Below are positions 36,949 to 44,787 of a stretch of 64,000 bases of DNA, in pieces. Every line of letters begins with the position of its first letter. The stretch's first letter is position 1. This stretch comes from Anaerococcus porci (GTDB lineage: Bacteria; Bacillota; Clostridia; Tissierellales; Peptoniphilaceae). The notes beneath the pieces are model-generated. The model was given only the letters and a program-made list of their open reading frames with translations. It was not told the origin of the DNA and ran no database searches. The position numbers were made by a program, and so were the translations under genes. The DNA lies in NCBI RefSeq assembly GCF_009696575.1, contig NZ_VULQ01000007.1:42029-106028 (forward strand), read 5' to 3'.

Positions 36949-37008
36949 GACGAGAATTTGTTGACTTTATTAAAATGATTATAAGTCAACAAGCTCTCGT
37001 CGTTTTTA
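36949..37008 (+). terminator. long terminator hairpin after nucleoside ABC operon
   Basis: GACGAGAATTTGTTGACTT ... AAGTCAACAAGCTCTCGTC then GTTTTTATT, a stem of about 18 pairs. From 37009 to 37160 there is AT-rich sequence in which I see no gene. Confidence 0.85.
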
Positions 37009-37160
37009 TTCGGTATCTGAAGTGTTATAATTGATTATAAAATGCAATATATATATAAGTTTTAATTATATAATATTTTAATCAATACAATTAAATTATA
37101 AAAAATAATATTGACTAAACTTTAATGTTATTTATTAAAAAGTTATTTAAAAATACATAT

Positions 37161-37182
37161 AAAAAAAGCACCACATGGTGCA
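37161..37182 (-). terminator. second tandem terminator downstream of tRNA-Pro
   Basis: Minus strand GCACCATGTGGTGC then TTTTTTT, ~36 bases beyond the first terminator. Confidence 0.6.
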
Positions 37183-37212
37183 TTTAAAAGGGAAAATTTA
37201 CGTATTACAACT

Positions 37213-37234
37213 AAAAAAGCAAGCGCAAGCTTGC
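37213..37234 (-). terminator. tRNA-Pro terminator
   Basis: Minus strand GCAAGC TTGC GCTTGC TTTTTT, a perfect 6-bp stem, 8 bases after the CCA end of the tRNA. Confidence 0.8.
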
Positions 37235-37241
37235 AATAAAA

Positions 37242-37318
37242 TGGTCGGGGTGAAAGGATTCGAACCTTCGGCCTCATGGTCCCAAACCACGCGCGCTACC
37301 AAACTGCGCCACACCCCG
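37242..37318 (-). tRNA. tRNA-Pro (anticodon UGG), CCA encoded
   Basis: Minus strand: acceptor CGGGGTG pairs with CACCCCG, the D-arm is GCGCAGTTTGGTAGCGC, the anticodon arm CGTGG-TTTGGGA-CCATG has anticodon TGG, and the T-arm is GAAGG-TTCGAAT-CCTTTC. Discriminator A and CCA are encoded. 77 bases with CCA. Confidence 0.96.
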
Positions 37319-37422
37319 ATGTCCTAACGACAATATATAGTATACAGCCTTTAAATACTTTTGTCAAATCTTTTTTAAAAGTTTTTAACCTTTTGTAAGA
37401 TTGGCTTGATTTAGGCTATAAA

Positions 37423-37884
37423 CTAGGAAAAATTTCCAATAATATAAGAAGAAAACTCATCAATTTCTTTCTCATTGAAAATTATTATACCACATTCTTT
37501 TAAAGCTTGGCAAGTTATTCCATCTCCCTTTATAAGTTTTTTTGAAAAAGATCCATCATAGATATAGTCTTTCCCACAAGATGGACTTTTTGCCTTAAGT
37601 AGGGCAACTTTCACATTATTTTTTAAAGCTTTTTTCTTAGAAATCTCTGCACCCTTTTTAAAAAATAGAGTCTTATCGACCCCATCTTCATTAATAACTT
37701 TTTTATTTTTTATCTCACAAGGCTTTCTTGGAATCTCCATTCCTCCCTCTACTTCAGGGCAGATTCCTATAAAATTAAGGCTAGGGTTGTTTTTTCTTAT
37801 CTGATTAATTTCCTTTATTTTATTATCATCTCCATCGTACCTACACTTACAGCCCAAAAGGCACTTTGACACTAGAACATTCAT
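37423..37884 (-). CDS. DUF523 family protein
   Basis: 153-residue DUF523 protein. The N-terminus VLVSKCLLGCKCRYDGDDN has the conserved CLLG and C-R-Y-D-G elements. Further on are ICPEVEGGMEIPRKPCEI, then LKAKSPSCGKDYIYDGSFSK. The conserved cysteines suggest a metal or cluster site; function is not established. It starts 44 bases from the divergent barnase-like gene. AATGGAGGC precedes the ATG. Confidence 0.9.
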   Translation of the reverse strand: MNVLVSKCLLGCKCRYDGDDNKIKEINQIRKNNPSLNFIGICPEVEGGMEIPRKPCEIKNKKVINEDGVDKTLFFKKGAEISKKKALKNNVKVALLKAKSPSCGKDYIYDGSFSKKLIKGDGITCQALKECGIIIFNEKEIDEFSSYIIGNFS

Positions 37885-37928
37885 TTTAAGCCTCCATTCT
37901 GATATAATTATAGCAAAGGAGATGGGAA

Positions 37929-38369
37929 ATGAGAATTAAAAACTTTTTACTTAAATTTTTATTTGCTTTTTCTGTGATATTTCTTTTAACAGGATGTGTA
38001 GACTCTTCTACAACAAAGATATCAAATGAAAGTACTATCTCAGAAGATAAGGCCTATTATAAAAAAGATGATGTTATAGCTTACTTAAAAGAGTATGAGA
38101 AACTTCCCCCAAACTACCTTACGAAAAAAGAAGCCAGAAAGCTTGGTCGGATTCCAAAAGAGGGAAACTTGTGGGAAGTTACCGATAAGGGAGTTATAGG
38201 GGGAGATTATTTTGGAAATTTTGAAAAAAATCTTCCTGAAGGAGATTACAAAGAGTGTGATGTAAATTATAATGGTGGAAAGAGAGGTCCTGAAAGACTT
38301 GTCTTTGACGAAGACTTTAATATTTATTACACTAATGACCACTATAATAGCTTTAGCAAGGAGAATTAG
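37929..38369 (+). CDS. barnase-family ribonuclease, predicted lipoprotein
   Basis: 146-residue secreted guanyl-type ribonuclease. The signal peptide ends in the lipobox LLTGC (Cys23), so it should be lipid-anchored rather than freely secreted. The catalytic domain runs ~58-146: NYLTKKEARKLGRIPKEGN, YKECDVNYNGGKRGPERL and YYTNDHYNSF. Glu109, Arg119, Arg123 and His138 have exactly the spacing of barnase E73, R83, R87 and H102 (10, 4, 15), so it should be active. AAAGGAG precedes the ATG. The stop codon directly precedes the barstar ATG, so toxin and inhibitor are made together. Confidence 0.9.
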   Translation: MRIKNFLLKFLFAFSVIFLLTGCVDSSTTKISNESTISEDKAYYKKDDVIAYLKEYEKLPPNYLTKKEARKLGRIPKEGNLWEVTDKGVIGGDYFGNFEKNLPEGDYKECDVNYNGGKRGPERLVFDEDFNIYYTNDHYNSFSKEN

Positions 38370-38630
38370 ATGATAATTGTTGATTTTAAAGATATAAGGT
38401 CAAAGAAAGATTTTTATGATCTATTAAATGAAAGCTTTGACTTTGAATATGAGGCTAATAATCTTGACGGACTTTTTGACCTTCTTTCTATAGAAGATGA
38501 AAGAATTGTTATAAAAAATTATGGAAAAATCTATGAAAGTCTTGGAGATTATGGTGAAAGAGTCATATCATGTTTTATGAAGGCAAGTTTAACTTTTGAC
38601 CTTGATATAGATTTTTTGAAGTTTAGTTAG
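38370..38630 (+). CDS. barstar-family ribonuclease inhibitor
   Basis: 86-residue barstar. It protects the cytoplasm by plugging the ribonuclease active site. NNLDGLFDLL carries Asp33 and Asp37, at the positions of barstar Asp35 and Asp39 which contact barnase. The length matches barstar (~90 aa). The ATG follows the barnase stop with no gap (AAGGAG in the 3' end of the previous gene). Confidence 0.9.
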   Translation: MIIVDFKDIRSKKDFYDLLNESFDFEYEANNLDGLFDLLSIEDERIVIKNYGKIYESLGDYGERVISCFMKASLTFDLDIDFLKFS

Positions 38631-38638
38631 GAGTTTTT

Positions 38639-38989
38639 ATGAAAGATAGGTCAGTTAATAATCAAATTAGAGATTTTGTAGCCTTAAATATTATAAGAAA
38701 CCTTTTAAAAGATGGAGATAAATTTTATGATAAGGACTTTCTTATAAATAAATTTAGGGTAAATCCATCTTATGTTGATAAGTCCTACCAAAGACTTATG
38801 GATGAGGACTTGATAGAATCAAGAAGTGACTATTACTATATGACTATAGATGAGAATAAGAAAAATGCTCTCATAATAGAGTTTGCCAATGGGTATTTGA
38901 ATGAATACTTTGATAAAATGAACTCAATAGGTATTAATAATGAGGGAGCTTTTGACTTTATAAATTTAAGGATGAATTCTAATGGATAA
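38639..38989 (+). CDS. GntR-like (YtrA-type) transcriptional regulator
   Basis: 116-residue winged-helix protein resembling YtrA-type GntR regulators. VNNQIRDFVALNIIRNLLKD, DGDKFYDKDFLINKFRVNPS and YVDKSYQRLMDEDLIESRSD form the HTH and wing. The usual P-S-R recognition part is weakly conserved, so this is a divergent member. A short C-terminal helix follows. It overlaps the ABC ATPase gene by 8 bases, so it most likely represses that module. TTAGGAGTT precedes the ATG. It follows barstar by 8 bases, so the nuclease pair and ABC module may share a transcript. Confidence 0.7.
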   Translation: MKDRSVNNQIRDFVALNIIRNLLKDGDKFYDKDFLINKFRVNPSYVDKSYQRLMDEDLIESRSDYYYMTIDENKKNALIIEFANGYLNEYFDKMNSIGINNEGAFDFINLRMNSNG

Positions 38990-39680
38990 TATTTTAGAGA
39001 TTAAAAATTTAAAAAAATCATATGGAAAGACCAATGTCCTAGATGGTCTTAATTTAAAGCTTGAAAGAGGGAAGATTTTGGGTCTTATGGGTCCCAATGG
39101 TTCTGGTAAAACAACTCTTTTAAAGTCTATAATGGGTCTTATAAAACCTGATGATGGAGAGATTATAATAGATGGAAAAAAACAAGGACTTGAAACAAAA
39201 AAGATTATTTCTTATCTTCCTGATGCCTACCATCTTTATGATAATCTAACAATAGAAGATACAATAAATCTTTATAAGGATTTTTACGATGATTTCAATA
39301 TGAGAGTCTGCAAGGACCTTTTAGAATATATGAAAATCCCAAAAGAAGGTTATTCTGATAAGTTATCTAAGGGTATGAAAGAAAGACTTCTTTTGGCACT
39401 AACTCTTTCAAGGGATACAAAATTATATATCCTAGATGAGCCGATTGAGGGGGTTGACCCAATTGCCAAGGATATGATTTTAGCATCTATAATAAAAACT
39501 GTAGATATAGGTAGAACAATAATTATTACTACACATCAAATAGGAGATTTGGAGAATCTTTTTGATAGGGCAGCCTTTATTCAAAGGGGTCAAATAATCC
39601 TTGAAGATGACGCAGAAAACTTAAGGGATAAGTACAAAAAGCAAATGGTTGATTTATATAAGGAAATTTTTGTTATATGA
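38982..39680 (+). CDS. ABC transporter ATPase
   Basis: 232-residue single ABC cassette: Walker A GLMGPNGSGKTTLLKSI, signature KLSKGMKERLLLAL (LSKGM for LSGGQ), Walker B LYILDEPIEGVDP and switch His in IITTHQIGDL. Similar to YtrB/EcsA-type exporters. It overlaps the regulator before it and the membrane gene after it (4 bases). Probably pairs with one or both membrane proteins that follow. Substrate unknown. Confidence 0.88.
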   Translation: MDNILEIKNLKKSYGKTNVLDGLNLKLERGKILGLMGPNGSGKTTLLKSIMGLIKPDDGEIIIDGKKQGLETKKIISYLPDAYHLYDNLTIEDTINLYKDFYDDFNMRVCKDLLEYMKIPKEGYSDKLSKGMKERLLLALTLSRDTKLYILDEPIEGVDPIAKDMILASIIKTVDIGRTIIITTHQIGDLENLFDRAAFIQRGQIILEDDAENLRDKYKKQMVDLYKEIFVI

Positions 39681-40465
39681 TTAGGTATTTAAGATATGAG
39701 CTAAAAAGATCAAGTGGATTTCTTTTGTTAGAGATATTTTTAAGTCTTTTATCAGCAAGTTTTATTGGACTTATGGCAAAGTCTGATAGTCTTGGAGTAA
39801 ATGATAGGCAGTTGGCAATTCTCATTTTGATAATTGCTCAAGGCATTATAATCCTTGCTATTTCATTGATATATTTTGCATCTAGATTTAAAAGGGACAT
39901 ATTTGACAAGTCGTCTTATATTACATTTACTATAAATATATCTGTAGGAAAGGTTTTAATGGCGAAGTTTTTGGCAAGTTTAATTGTAGCTTTTATTTCA
40001 ATCTTTACCTATATATTCTGGCTTTTATTTTCATCTTTTATTTTAAGTATAAAGGAGATAACAATAGCTTTTACTGTAGGTAGAATTTCTACTTTTAGCT
40101 TTGTATTGGGACTTTATTATTCTATGGCTTATCTTTTGCTAGTCTTAGGTCTAAGCTTGTCTAGGGTTAAGATATTTAAAAGGTACTATAATTTTGTAAC
40201 TATAGTTCTTGCCATAGTTTTATTTTCATTAATAATATGGATTTTTAGAAATATATATGTTTTAAGTCCTGTTTGCCTTAATTTAAGAAATTTCTCTCTA
40301 GAAAATCTTATCCATATAAATGGAGTTGATATCTCTATGGTATATATGGGTCTTGATGGAAAGATTTTGGGGATAAATGTACGGACATCTCTTTTAAGCC
40401 TACTTATAATAACAATTTCATTTTTTATAAATGAGTATTTAATAGAAGAAAGGATAGATTTTTAA
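39677..40465 (+). CDS. ABC transporter membrane subunit
   Basis: 262-residue ABC-2-like permease with about six hydrophobic segments (GFLLLEIFLSLLSASFIGLM; LAILILIIAQGIIILAISLI; FLASLIVAFISIFTYIFWLL). It has no named family motif that I recognise. It starts inside the end of the ATPase gene and lies one base before a second membrane gene of similar topology, so the two may form a heterodimer. Confidence 0.75.
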   Translation: MIRYLRYELKRSSGFLLLEIFLSLLSASFIGLMAKSDSLGVNDRQLAILILIIAQGIIILAISLIYFASRFKRDIFDKSSYITFTINISVGKVLMAKFLASLIVAFISIFTYIFWLLFSSFILSIKEITIAFTVGRISTFSFVLGLYYSMAYLLLVLGLSLSRVKIFKRYYNFVTIVLAIVLFSLIIWIFRNIYVLSPVCLNLRNFSLENLIHINGVDISMVYMGLDGKILGINVRTSLLSLLIITISFFINEYLIEERIDF

Positions 40466-40466
40466 T

Positions 40467-41204
40467 ATGCGTAAGTACTTAAAATATGACGTGAAATCAA
40501 ATATGAAATTTTTCCTATCGACTTTTATTTGCTTTGTAATTCTTCTTGTAAGTCTTGTATCTGTAAGGACTATTGGTTCTTTTACAAGTCTTTTGGAAGT
40601 TGGTTCTGCTATAAACTCTATTGAGATAATCCTCATAGGGGTCTTTATAATGACTATGATATATTTTGTTATAAATACCTTTTACAAGGACCTTTATACA
40701 GATAGGTCGATATTAACTTTTTCTCTTCCTATTTCAGCAAGAGAATTTTTGACAGCAAAACTTTTGGTAATAAATATATTTTTTTATCTTTTGGTATTTT
40801 TATCTATATTTTTATTTTATCTATCAGGTAGATTTATGAATATATGGTCTTTAATATCAATTATATTTGCTATGATAATTTTAAATGTATTTAGCCTTTT
40901 AATATTTTTGTTTATGCAGATGGATAGGTTCTTATTTAAAAGGAAAAATACAGTGATTATTATAATTTTACTTATAGGCCTTATCTTTGTTGGTGGATTT
41001 TTTCTAAATAGGTATTTTTTATTCCTAAGTGATGGAAGTCTAGTAAGAAGTGGAGACAATACTTTGGCCTTTATATCAGCTTATGTAAAAGTAAGTGGAA
41101 GGAAGCTTCTAAACATTACAGGTTTTTTATATTACATACTTACAGCTTTAATACTTAGTTTTTTTAATATAAAAATCCTAAAAAATGATTTGGACCTATC
41201 TTGA
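40467..41204 (+). CDS. ABC transporter membrane subunit
   Basis: 245-residue membrane protein with about six helices (FFLSTFICFVILLVSLVSVR; SIEIILIGVFIMTMIYFVIN; TVIIIILLIGLIFVGGFFLN). SILTFSLPISAREFLTAKL is typical of ABC-2 permeases (LPxsrxexlxaKl). It likely pairs with the preceding gene. Confidence 0.75.
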   Translation: MRKYLKYDVKSNMKFFLSTFICFVILLVSLVSVRTIGSFTSLLEVGSAINSIEIILIGVFIMTMIYFVINTFYKDLYTDRSILTFSLPISAREFLTAKLLVINIFFYLLVFLSIFLFYLSGRFMNIWSLISIIFAMIILNVFSLLIFLFMQMDRFLFKRKNTVIIIILLIGLIFVGGFFLNRYFLFLSDGSLVRSGDNTLAFISAYVKVSGRKLLNITGFLYYILTALILSFFNIKILKNDLDLS

Positions 41205-41212
41205 GGAGTCTT

Positions 41213-41371
41213 ATGAATAAAAACATGTATATTGGAATACTTTTGGGTGTGATTGTATCTGTTATTATAAATAATATCTATGATTTTCCGTCAAAAGAGA
41301 TGGTATCTGTAGGATGCGCTGTCATAGGAGCATTTTTAGGGGCGAGTTGTGATAATAATAAAAAACATTAA
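41213..41371 (+). CDS. small two-helix membrane protein, unknown
   Basis: 52 residues, with GAGGAGTCTT before the ATG. MYIGILLGVIVSVIINNIYD forms a helix with a Gly zipper start, a polar link DFPSKEMVS follows, then VGCAVIGAFLGASCDNNKKH. The Gly-rich second helix recalls glycine-zipper small proteins. It is the last gene of the ABC module, 8 bases after the second permease. I do not recognise a family; a strong ribosome site and operon position support it being real. Confidence 0.6.
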   Translation: MNKNMYIGILLGVIVSVIINNIYDFPSKEMVSVGCAVIGAFLGASCDNNKKH

Positions 41372-41403
41372 AGCGGTATAGTTTTATATAGGAAGGGGGA
41401 TTT

Positions 41404-42138
41404 ATGGAAAATATAAGTGAAGTAAAAAAGATAATTAAAGAATCAAACAATATTGTGTTTTTTGGAGGAGCAGGTGTGTCAACTGCATCAGGGGTTCCTG
41501 ACTTTAGGTCTGCAACAGGCCTTTACAATAGAAACAATGATTCAGATTACTCTCCTGAGTATATGTTAAGCCATGAGTTTTTTACAAATCATCCTGATAA
41601 ATTTATGGATTATGTCAAAGAAAATCTGATGATTGAAGGTATAAGACCTAATGATTGCCACAAGGCTTTGGTAAAGCTTGAAAATATCGGTAAACTTAAG
41701 GCAGTTATAACACAAAATATAGACTCCCTTCACCAAGAAGCTGGAAGTAAGAATGTAATTGAGCTTCATGGAAACTTGAGAGACTATTACTGTTTAGATT
41801 GTGGTAAAAAATTTGACCTTGATTATGTAAAAAGCTTCAATCGTGCTGCAAAGTGTGATGTATGCAGAGGATTAGTTCGTCCTGATATAGTCTTATATGG
41901 AGAGAGCTTAAATTCTGATAATTTATCTTATGCAGTAAAACTTATTAGTGAGACTGATGTTTTGATTGTAGGAGGAACAAGTCTTGTAGTTTATCCTGCG
42001 GCAGGACTTATTGACTTTTATAGAGGTAATAAGCTCATAGTAATAAATATGGATCCTACTCCAAAAGATAAAAGTGCTGATTTCCTTTTACAAGGAGATA
42101 TATCAAAAATTATGAAAGAATTAGTGGAGGGTGTTTAA
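41404..42138 (+). CDS. cobB: NAD-dependent protein deacylase (sirtuin)
   Basis: 244-residue Sir2 family lysine deacylase. NAD motifs are FFGGAGVSTASGVPDFRSAT and TQNIDSLHQEAGS; the catalytic His is in ELHGNLRDYYC. The zinc site is four Cys, in YYCLDCGKKF and KCDVCRGLVRP. PDIVLYGES and VGGTSLVVYPAAGLID follow. AGGGGGATTT precedes the ATG. It is followed two bases later by a zinc-ribbon membrane protein gene. Confidence 0.93.
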   Translation: MENISEVKKIIKESNNIVFFGGAGVSTASGVPDFRSATGLYNRNNDSDYSPEYMLSHEFFTNHPDKFMDYVKENLMIEGIRPNDCHKALVKLENIGKLKAVITQNIDSLHQEAGSKNVIELHGNLRDYYCLDCGKKFDLDYVKSFNRAAKCDVCRGLVRPDIVLYGESLNSDNLSYAVKLISETDVLIVGGTSLVVYPAAGLIDFYRGNKLIVINMDPTPKDKSADFLLQGDISKIMKELVEGV

Positions 42139-42140
42139 TT

Positions 42141-42515
42141 TTGAAAAAAAGACATGGAATAGATGAACTATCTATAGCTCTTGTATGGCAAGCTATATTA
42201 TTTTTAGTAATAAATTTTTTCGTCAAGGAAACTTTTCTGAATATATTTGCAAGTATAATATTTGTATATGCTATATTTAGAACTTTATCTTTAAATGATT
42301 TGCAAAGAAATAGTGAGAATTATATATTTAAACTTAAAATTTTAAATCCAATCCAAAAAAAATATAGATATCTAAAAAGGAAAATGTTTGGGAATTCTGA
42401 GTATAAGTATATTAAATGTAAATCATGCAAACAGGAATTACGTATACCTAAGGGAAAAGGCAAAATTATTGTTAAATGTCCTAAATGCAAGACAAAACAG
42501 AAGGTAAAATCCTAA
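42141..42515 (+). CDS. membrane protein with C-terminal zinc ribbon, unknown
   Basis: 124 residues starting at TTG 42141 (AGGGTGTTTAAT upstream; the first in-frame ATG would be far inside). There are two hydrophobic segments (ALVWQAILFLVINFFVK; TFLNIFASIIFVYAIFRTL), a basic linker, and a zinc ribbon with CKSCKQELRIPKGKGKIIVK followed by CPKCK. The ribbon is of the kind seen in many Firmicutes membrane proteins of unknown role. It lies directly behind cobB. Confidence 0.7.
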   Translation: MKKRHGIDELSIALVWQAILFLVINFFVKETFLNIFASIIFVYAIFRTLSLNDLQRNSENYIFKLKILNPIQKKYRYLKRKMFGNSEYKYIKCKSCKQELRIPKGKGKIIVKCPKCKTKQKVKS

Positions 42516-42572
42516 AAAAAATTCTTTATTTTTTTAAAAACTTGTTGTATAATACGACAGGAAGGAGAGAGT

Positions 42573-43754
42573 ATGGATAGATTAATAGGAACAGTATCAA
42601 TGGGTGTGAGAACACCTATCATTAAGACAGGGGATAACTTAGAAGATATAGTATTTGATAGCGTAGTTAATGCTGTTAAATCAAATGATATCAAAATTAA
42701 TGACAAGGATGTAATCTGTGTAACTGAATCACTTGTAGCAAGAGCTCAAGGAAACTATGCATCTTGTGAACAAATTGCTAAAGACATCAATAATAAGTTT
42801 AAGGGAGATGAAATAGCAATCCTATTTCCAATTTTAAGTAGAAATAGGTTCTCAATTATGCTAAAGGCCTTTGCATTAAGTGGTAAAAAATTACACATTT
42901 GCTTATCTTACCCACAAGATGAGGTAGGAAACTATATTATGGATAAGCTTGACTTATTTGAAAGTGATGTTAATCCATATTCTGATATTCTAAATGAAGA
43001 AGAATTCAGAAAACTTGCTGGAGATTACAAACACGAATTTACTGGAGTTGACTATATTTCTTTATATAAGGAAATGGCAGAAAACTCAGAAGTACACTTT
43101 TTTAATAATCCTAAGGATGTTCTTAAATTTACAGAAAGTGTATTAGTTTGTTCAATCCACACAAGGGAATTAACTAAAAAATTACTAAAAAATTCTGGTG
43201 CTAAAGAAGTTTACTCACTAGATGAAATAATGACAGAGTCAATTGATGGTTCAGGTTATAATAAAGATTATGGTTTACTTGGTTCAAATCTTTCTACAGA
43301 AGATGTTGTAAAACTCTTCCCAAGAAATGGTCAAGCATTTGTAGATGAACTTCAAAAAAGATTTATTAAAGAATTTGGTAAGGAAGTTGAAGTTATGATC
43401 TACGGAGATGGTGCTTTCAAAGATCCAGTTGGAAAGATATGGGAACTTGCAGATCCTGTTGTATCTCCAGCATATACAAAAGGACTAGAGGGAACACCAA
43501 ACGAGCTTAAAATCAAATATATAGCTGATAATGAATTTAAAGACCTTTCAATTGAACAAAGAACTGAAGCTATGAAAGAAAGAATTGCAAATAAATCATC
43601 AAACTTAAAAGGTACTGATGAAACTCTAGGAACAACACCTAGACAAATTACAGACCTTTTAGGATCACTTTGCGATCTTACATCTGGTTCAGGTGATAAG
43701 GGAACCCCTATTGTTCTTATACAAGGGTATTTTGATAATTATTCAAACAATTAA
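42573..43754 (+). CDS. coenzyme F420-0:L-glutamate ligase domain protein
   Basis: 393-residue protein with an F420_ligase (CofE-like) fold: MGVRTPIIKTGDNLEDIVFD, then KDVICVTESLVARAQGNYAS, YGDGAFKDPVGKIWELADP and DLLGSLCDLTSGSGDKGTPI. CofE adds glutamate to coenzyme F420 precursors. Nothing else here suggests F420 synthesis, and the protein is longer than CofE (~250 aa), so this group likely has another, unassigned ligase role. It has its own -10 (TATAAT, 42548-42553), GAAGGAGAGAG before the ATG, and a perfect terminator behind it, so it is monocistronic. Confidence 0.82.
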   Translation: MDRLIGTVSMGVRTPIIKTGDNLEDIVFDSVVNAVKSNDIKINDKDVICVTESLVARAQGNYASCEQIAKDINNKFKGDEIAILFPILSRNRFSIMLKAFALSGKKLHICLSYPQDEVGNYIMDKLDLFESDVNPYSDILNEEEFRKLAGDYKHEFTGVDYISLYKEMAENSEVHFFNNPKDVLKFTESVLVCSIHTRELTKKLLKNSGAKEVYSLDEIMTESIDGSGYNKDYGLLGSNLSTEDVVKLFPRNGQAFVDELQKRFIKEFGKEVEVMIYGDGAFKDPVGKIWELADPVVSPAYTKGLEGTPNELKIKYIADNEFKDLSIEQRTEAMKERIANKSSNLKGTDETLGTTPRQITDLLGSLCDLTSGSGDKGTPIVLIQGYFDNYSNN

Positions 43755-43757
43755 GGG

Positions 43758-43781
43758 AAAAAGCCTTCGGGCTTTTTTTTT
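43758..43781 (+). terminator. Rho-independent terminator after F420-ligase-like gene
   Basis: AAAAAGCC, TTCG tetraloop, GGCTTTTTTTT. Confidence 0.92.
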
Positions 43782-43810
43782 ATAAACTTGGAGGATTAAA
43801 AAAATAAAAG

Positions 43811-44779
43811 ATGAATAAGGAAACAAATCCTAAAAAAGACGAGGATATGATAAGGCATATACTTGATAGAAATACTGCCATAAAGCTTTTAAGGAAGGAT
43901 AGAGTGAAAGATCGTTTTGCTCATAAGCCAATGAGCAGAAAAAAGAAATTTTTCATGATGACCTTTGCAGCAATTTTGATGGCAAATGGCACTCACTTTT
44001 TCAAATACCCAAATAACTTTGTAATAGGAGGTGTTGAGGGAGCGTCTATACTTATATCAAATTCCCTGCCAGTAACTCCAGCCTTTACAACCTTGATACT
44101 AAATATTTCCTTATTAGTACTTGCTTATTTTATACTAGGTAAGAATTTTGTCTTCAAAACAGGCTATGTATCCATACTAAATTCTCTAACAGCTATAGTC
44201 TTAGATAAAATTTTTCCACTTCAATCTACCCTGACAGATAATAAGCTTTTAGAATTATTTTGTGCAGTCTTAATACCAGCCCTTGGTTCATCCATACTTT
44301 TCAACCTATCAGCATCAAGTGGTGGAACAGACATAATAGCAATGATAATTAATAAATATCTCAATATGAATATTGGAAAATCCCTACTTATGGGAGATTC
44401 TATCCTAACTATCCTATCAATAAAAATATTTGGAATTGAGATAGGGCTCTTATCTTGTCTTGGTTTATTGATGAAAGGAGTTGTAGTAAATGAGTTTATA
44501 AGTTCATTTAATACAGCCAAACTTTTTTTGATAATAACAAATAAGCAAGATGAAATTTCAGAATTTATTAGAGATAAGCTAAATAGGTCAGCTACAGTAA
44601 TTGATGGAAAAGGTCTATATTTTAAAAAAGATCAGTCAATATTTTTGTGTGTTACAAATGATTATGAGGCTGTTTTATTTAGAAGATTTATAAAAGAAAT
44701 TGACCCCTGCTGCTTTATAACAGTTATAGATACTTCATCTATAATTGGTAAAGGTTGGTATTCAACAGATTTACATTAG
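43811..44779 (+). CDS. YitT family membrane protein
   Basis: 322-residue YitT protein. After a ~50-residue charged N-terminus come five to six membrane segments with the family motifs KYPNNFVIGGVEGASILIS and LFNLSASSGGTDIIAMIINK. A C-terminal cytoplasmic DUF2179 domain follows (KLNRSATVIDGKGLYFKKDQ and the typical CFITVIDTSSIIGKGW end). Function unknown; some members affect ion or spore phenotypes. AACTTGGAGG lies upstream. The stop is 8 bases before the GT8 gene start. Confidence 0.88.
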   Translation: MNKETNPKKDEDMIRHILDRNTAIKLLRKDRVKDRFAHKPMSRKKKFFMMTFAAILMANGTHFFKYPNNFVIGGVEGASILISNSLPVTPAFTTLILNISLLVLAYFILGKNFVFKTGYVSILNSLTAIVLDKIFPLQSTLTDNKLLELFCAVLIPALGSSILFNLSASSGGTDIIAMIINKYLNMNIGKSLLMGDSILTILSIKIFGIEIGLLSCLGLLMKGVVVNEFISSFNTAKLFLIITNKQDEISEFIRDKLNRSATVIDGKGLYFKKDQSIFLCVTNDYEAVLFRRFIKEIDPCCFITVIDTSSIIGKGWYSTDLH

Positions 44780-44787
44780 GTGATTTT

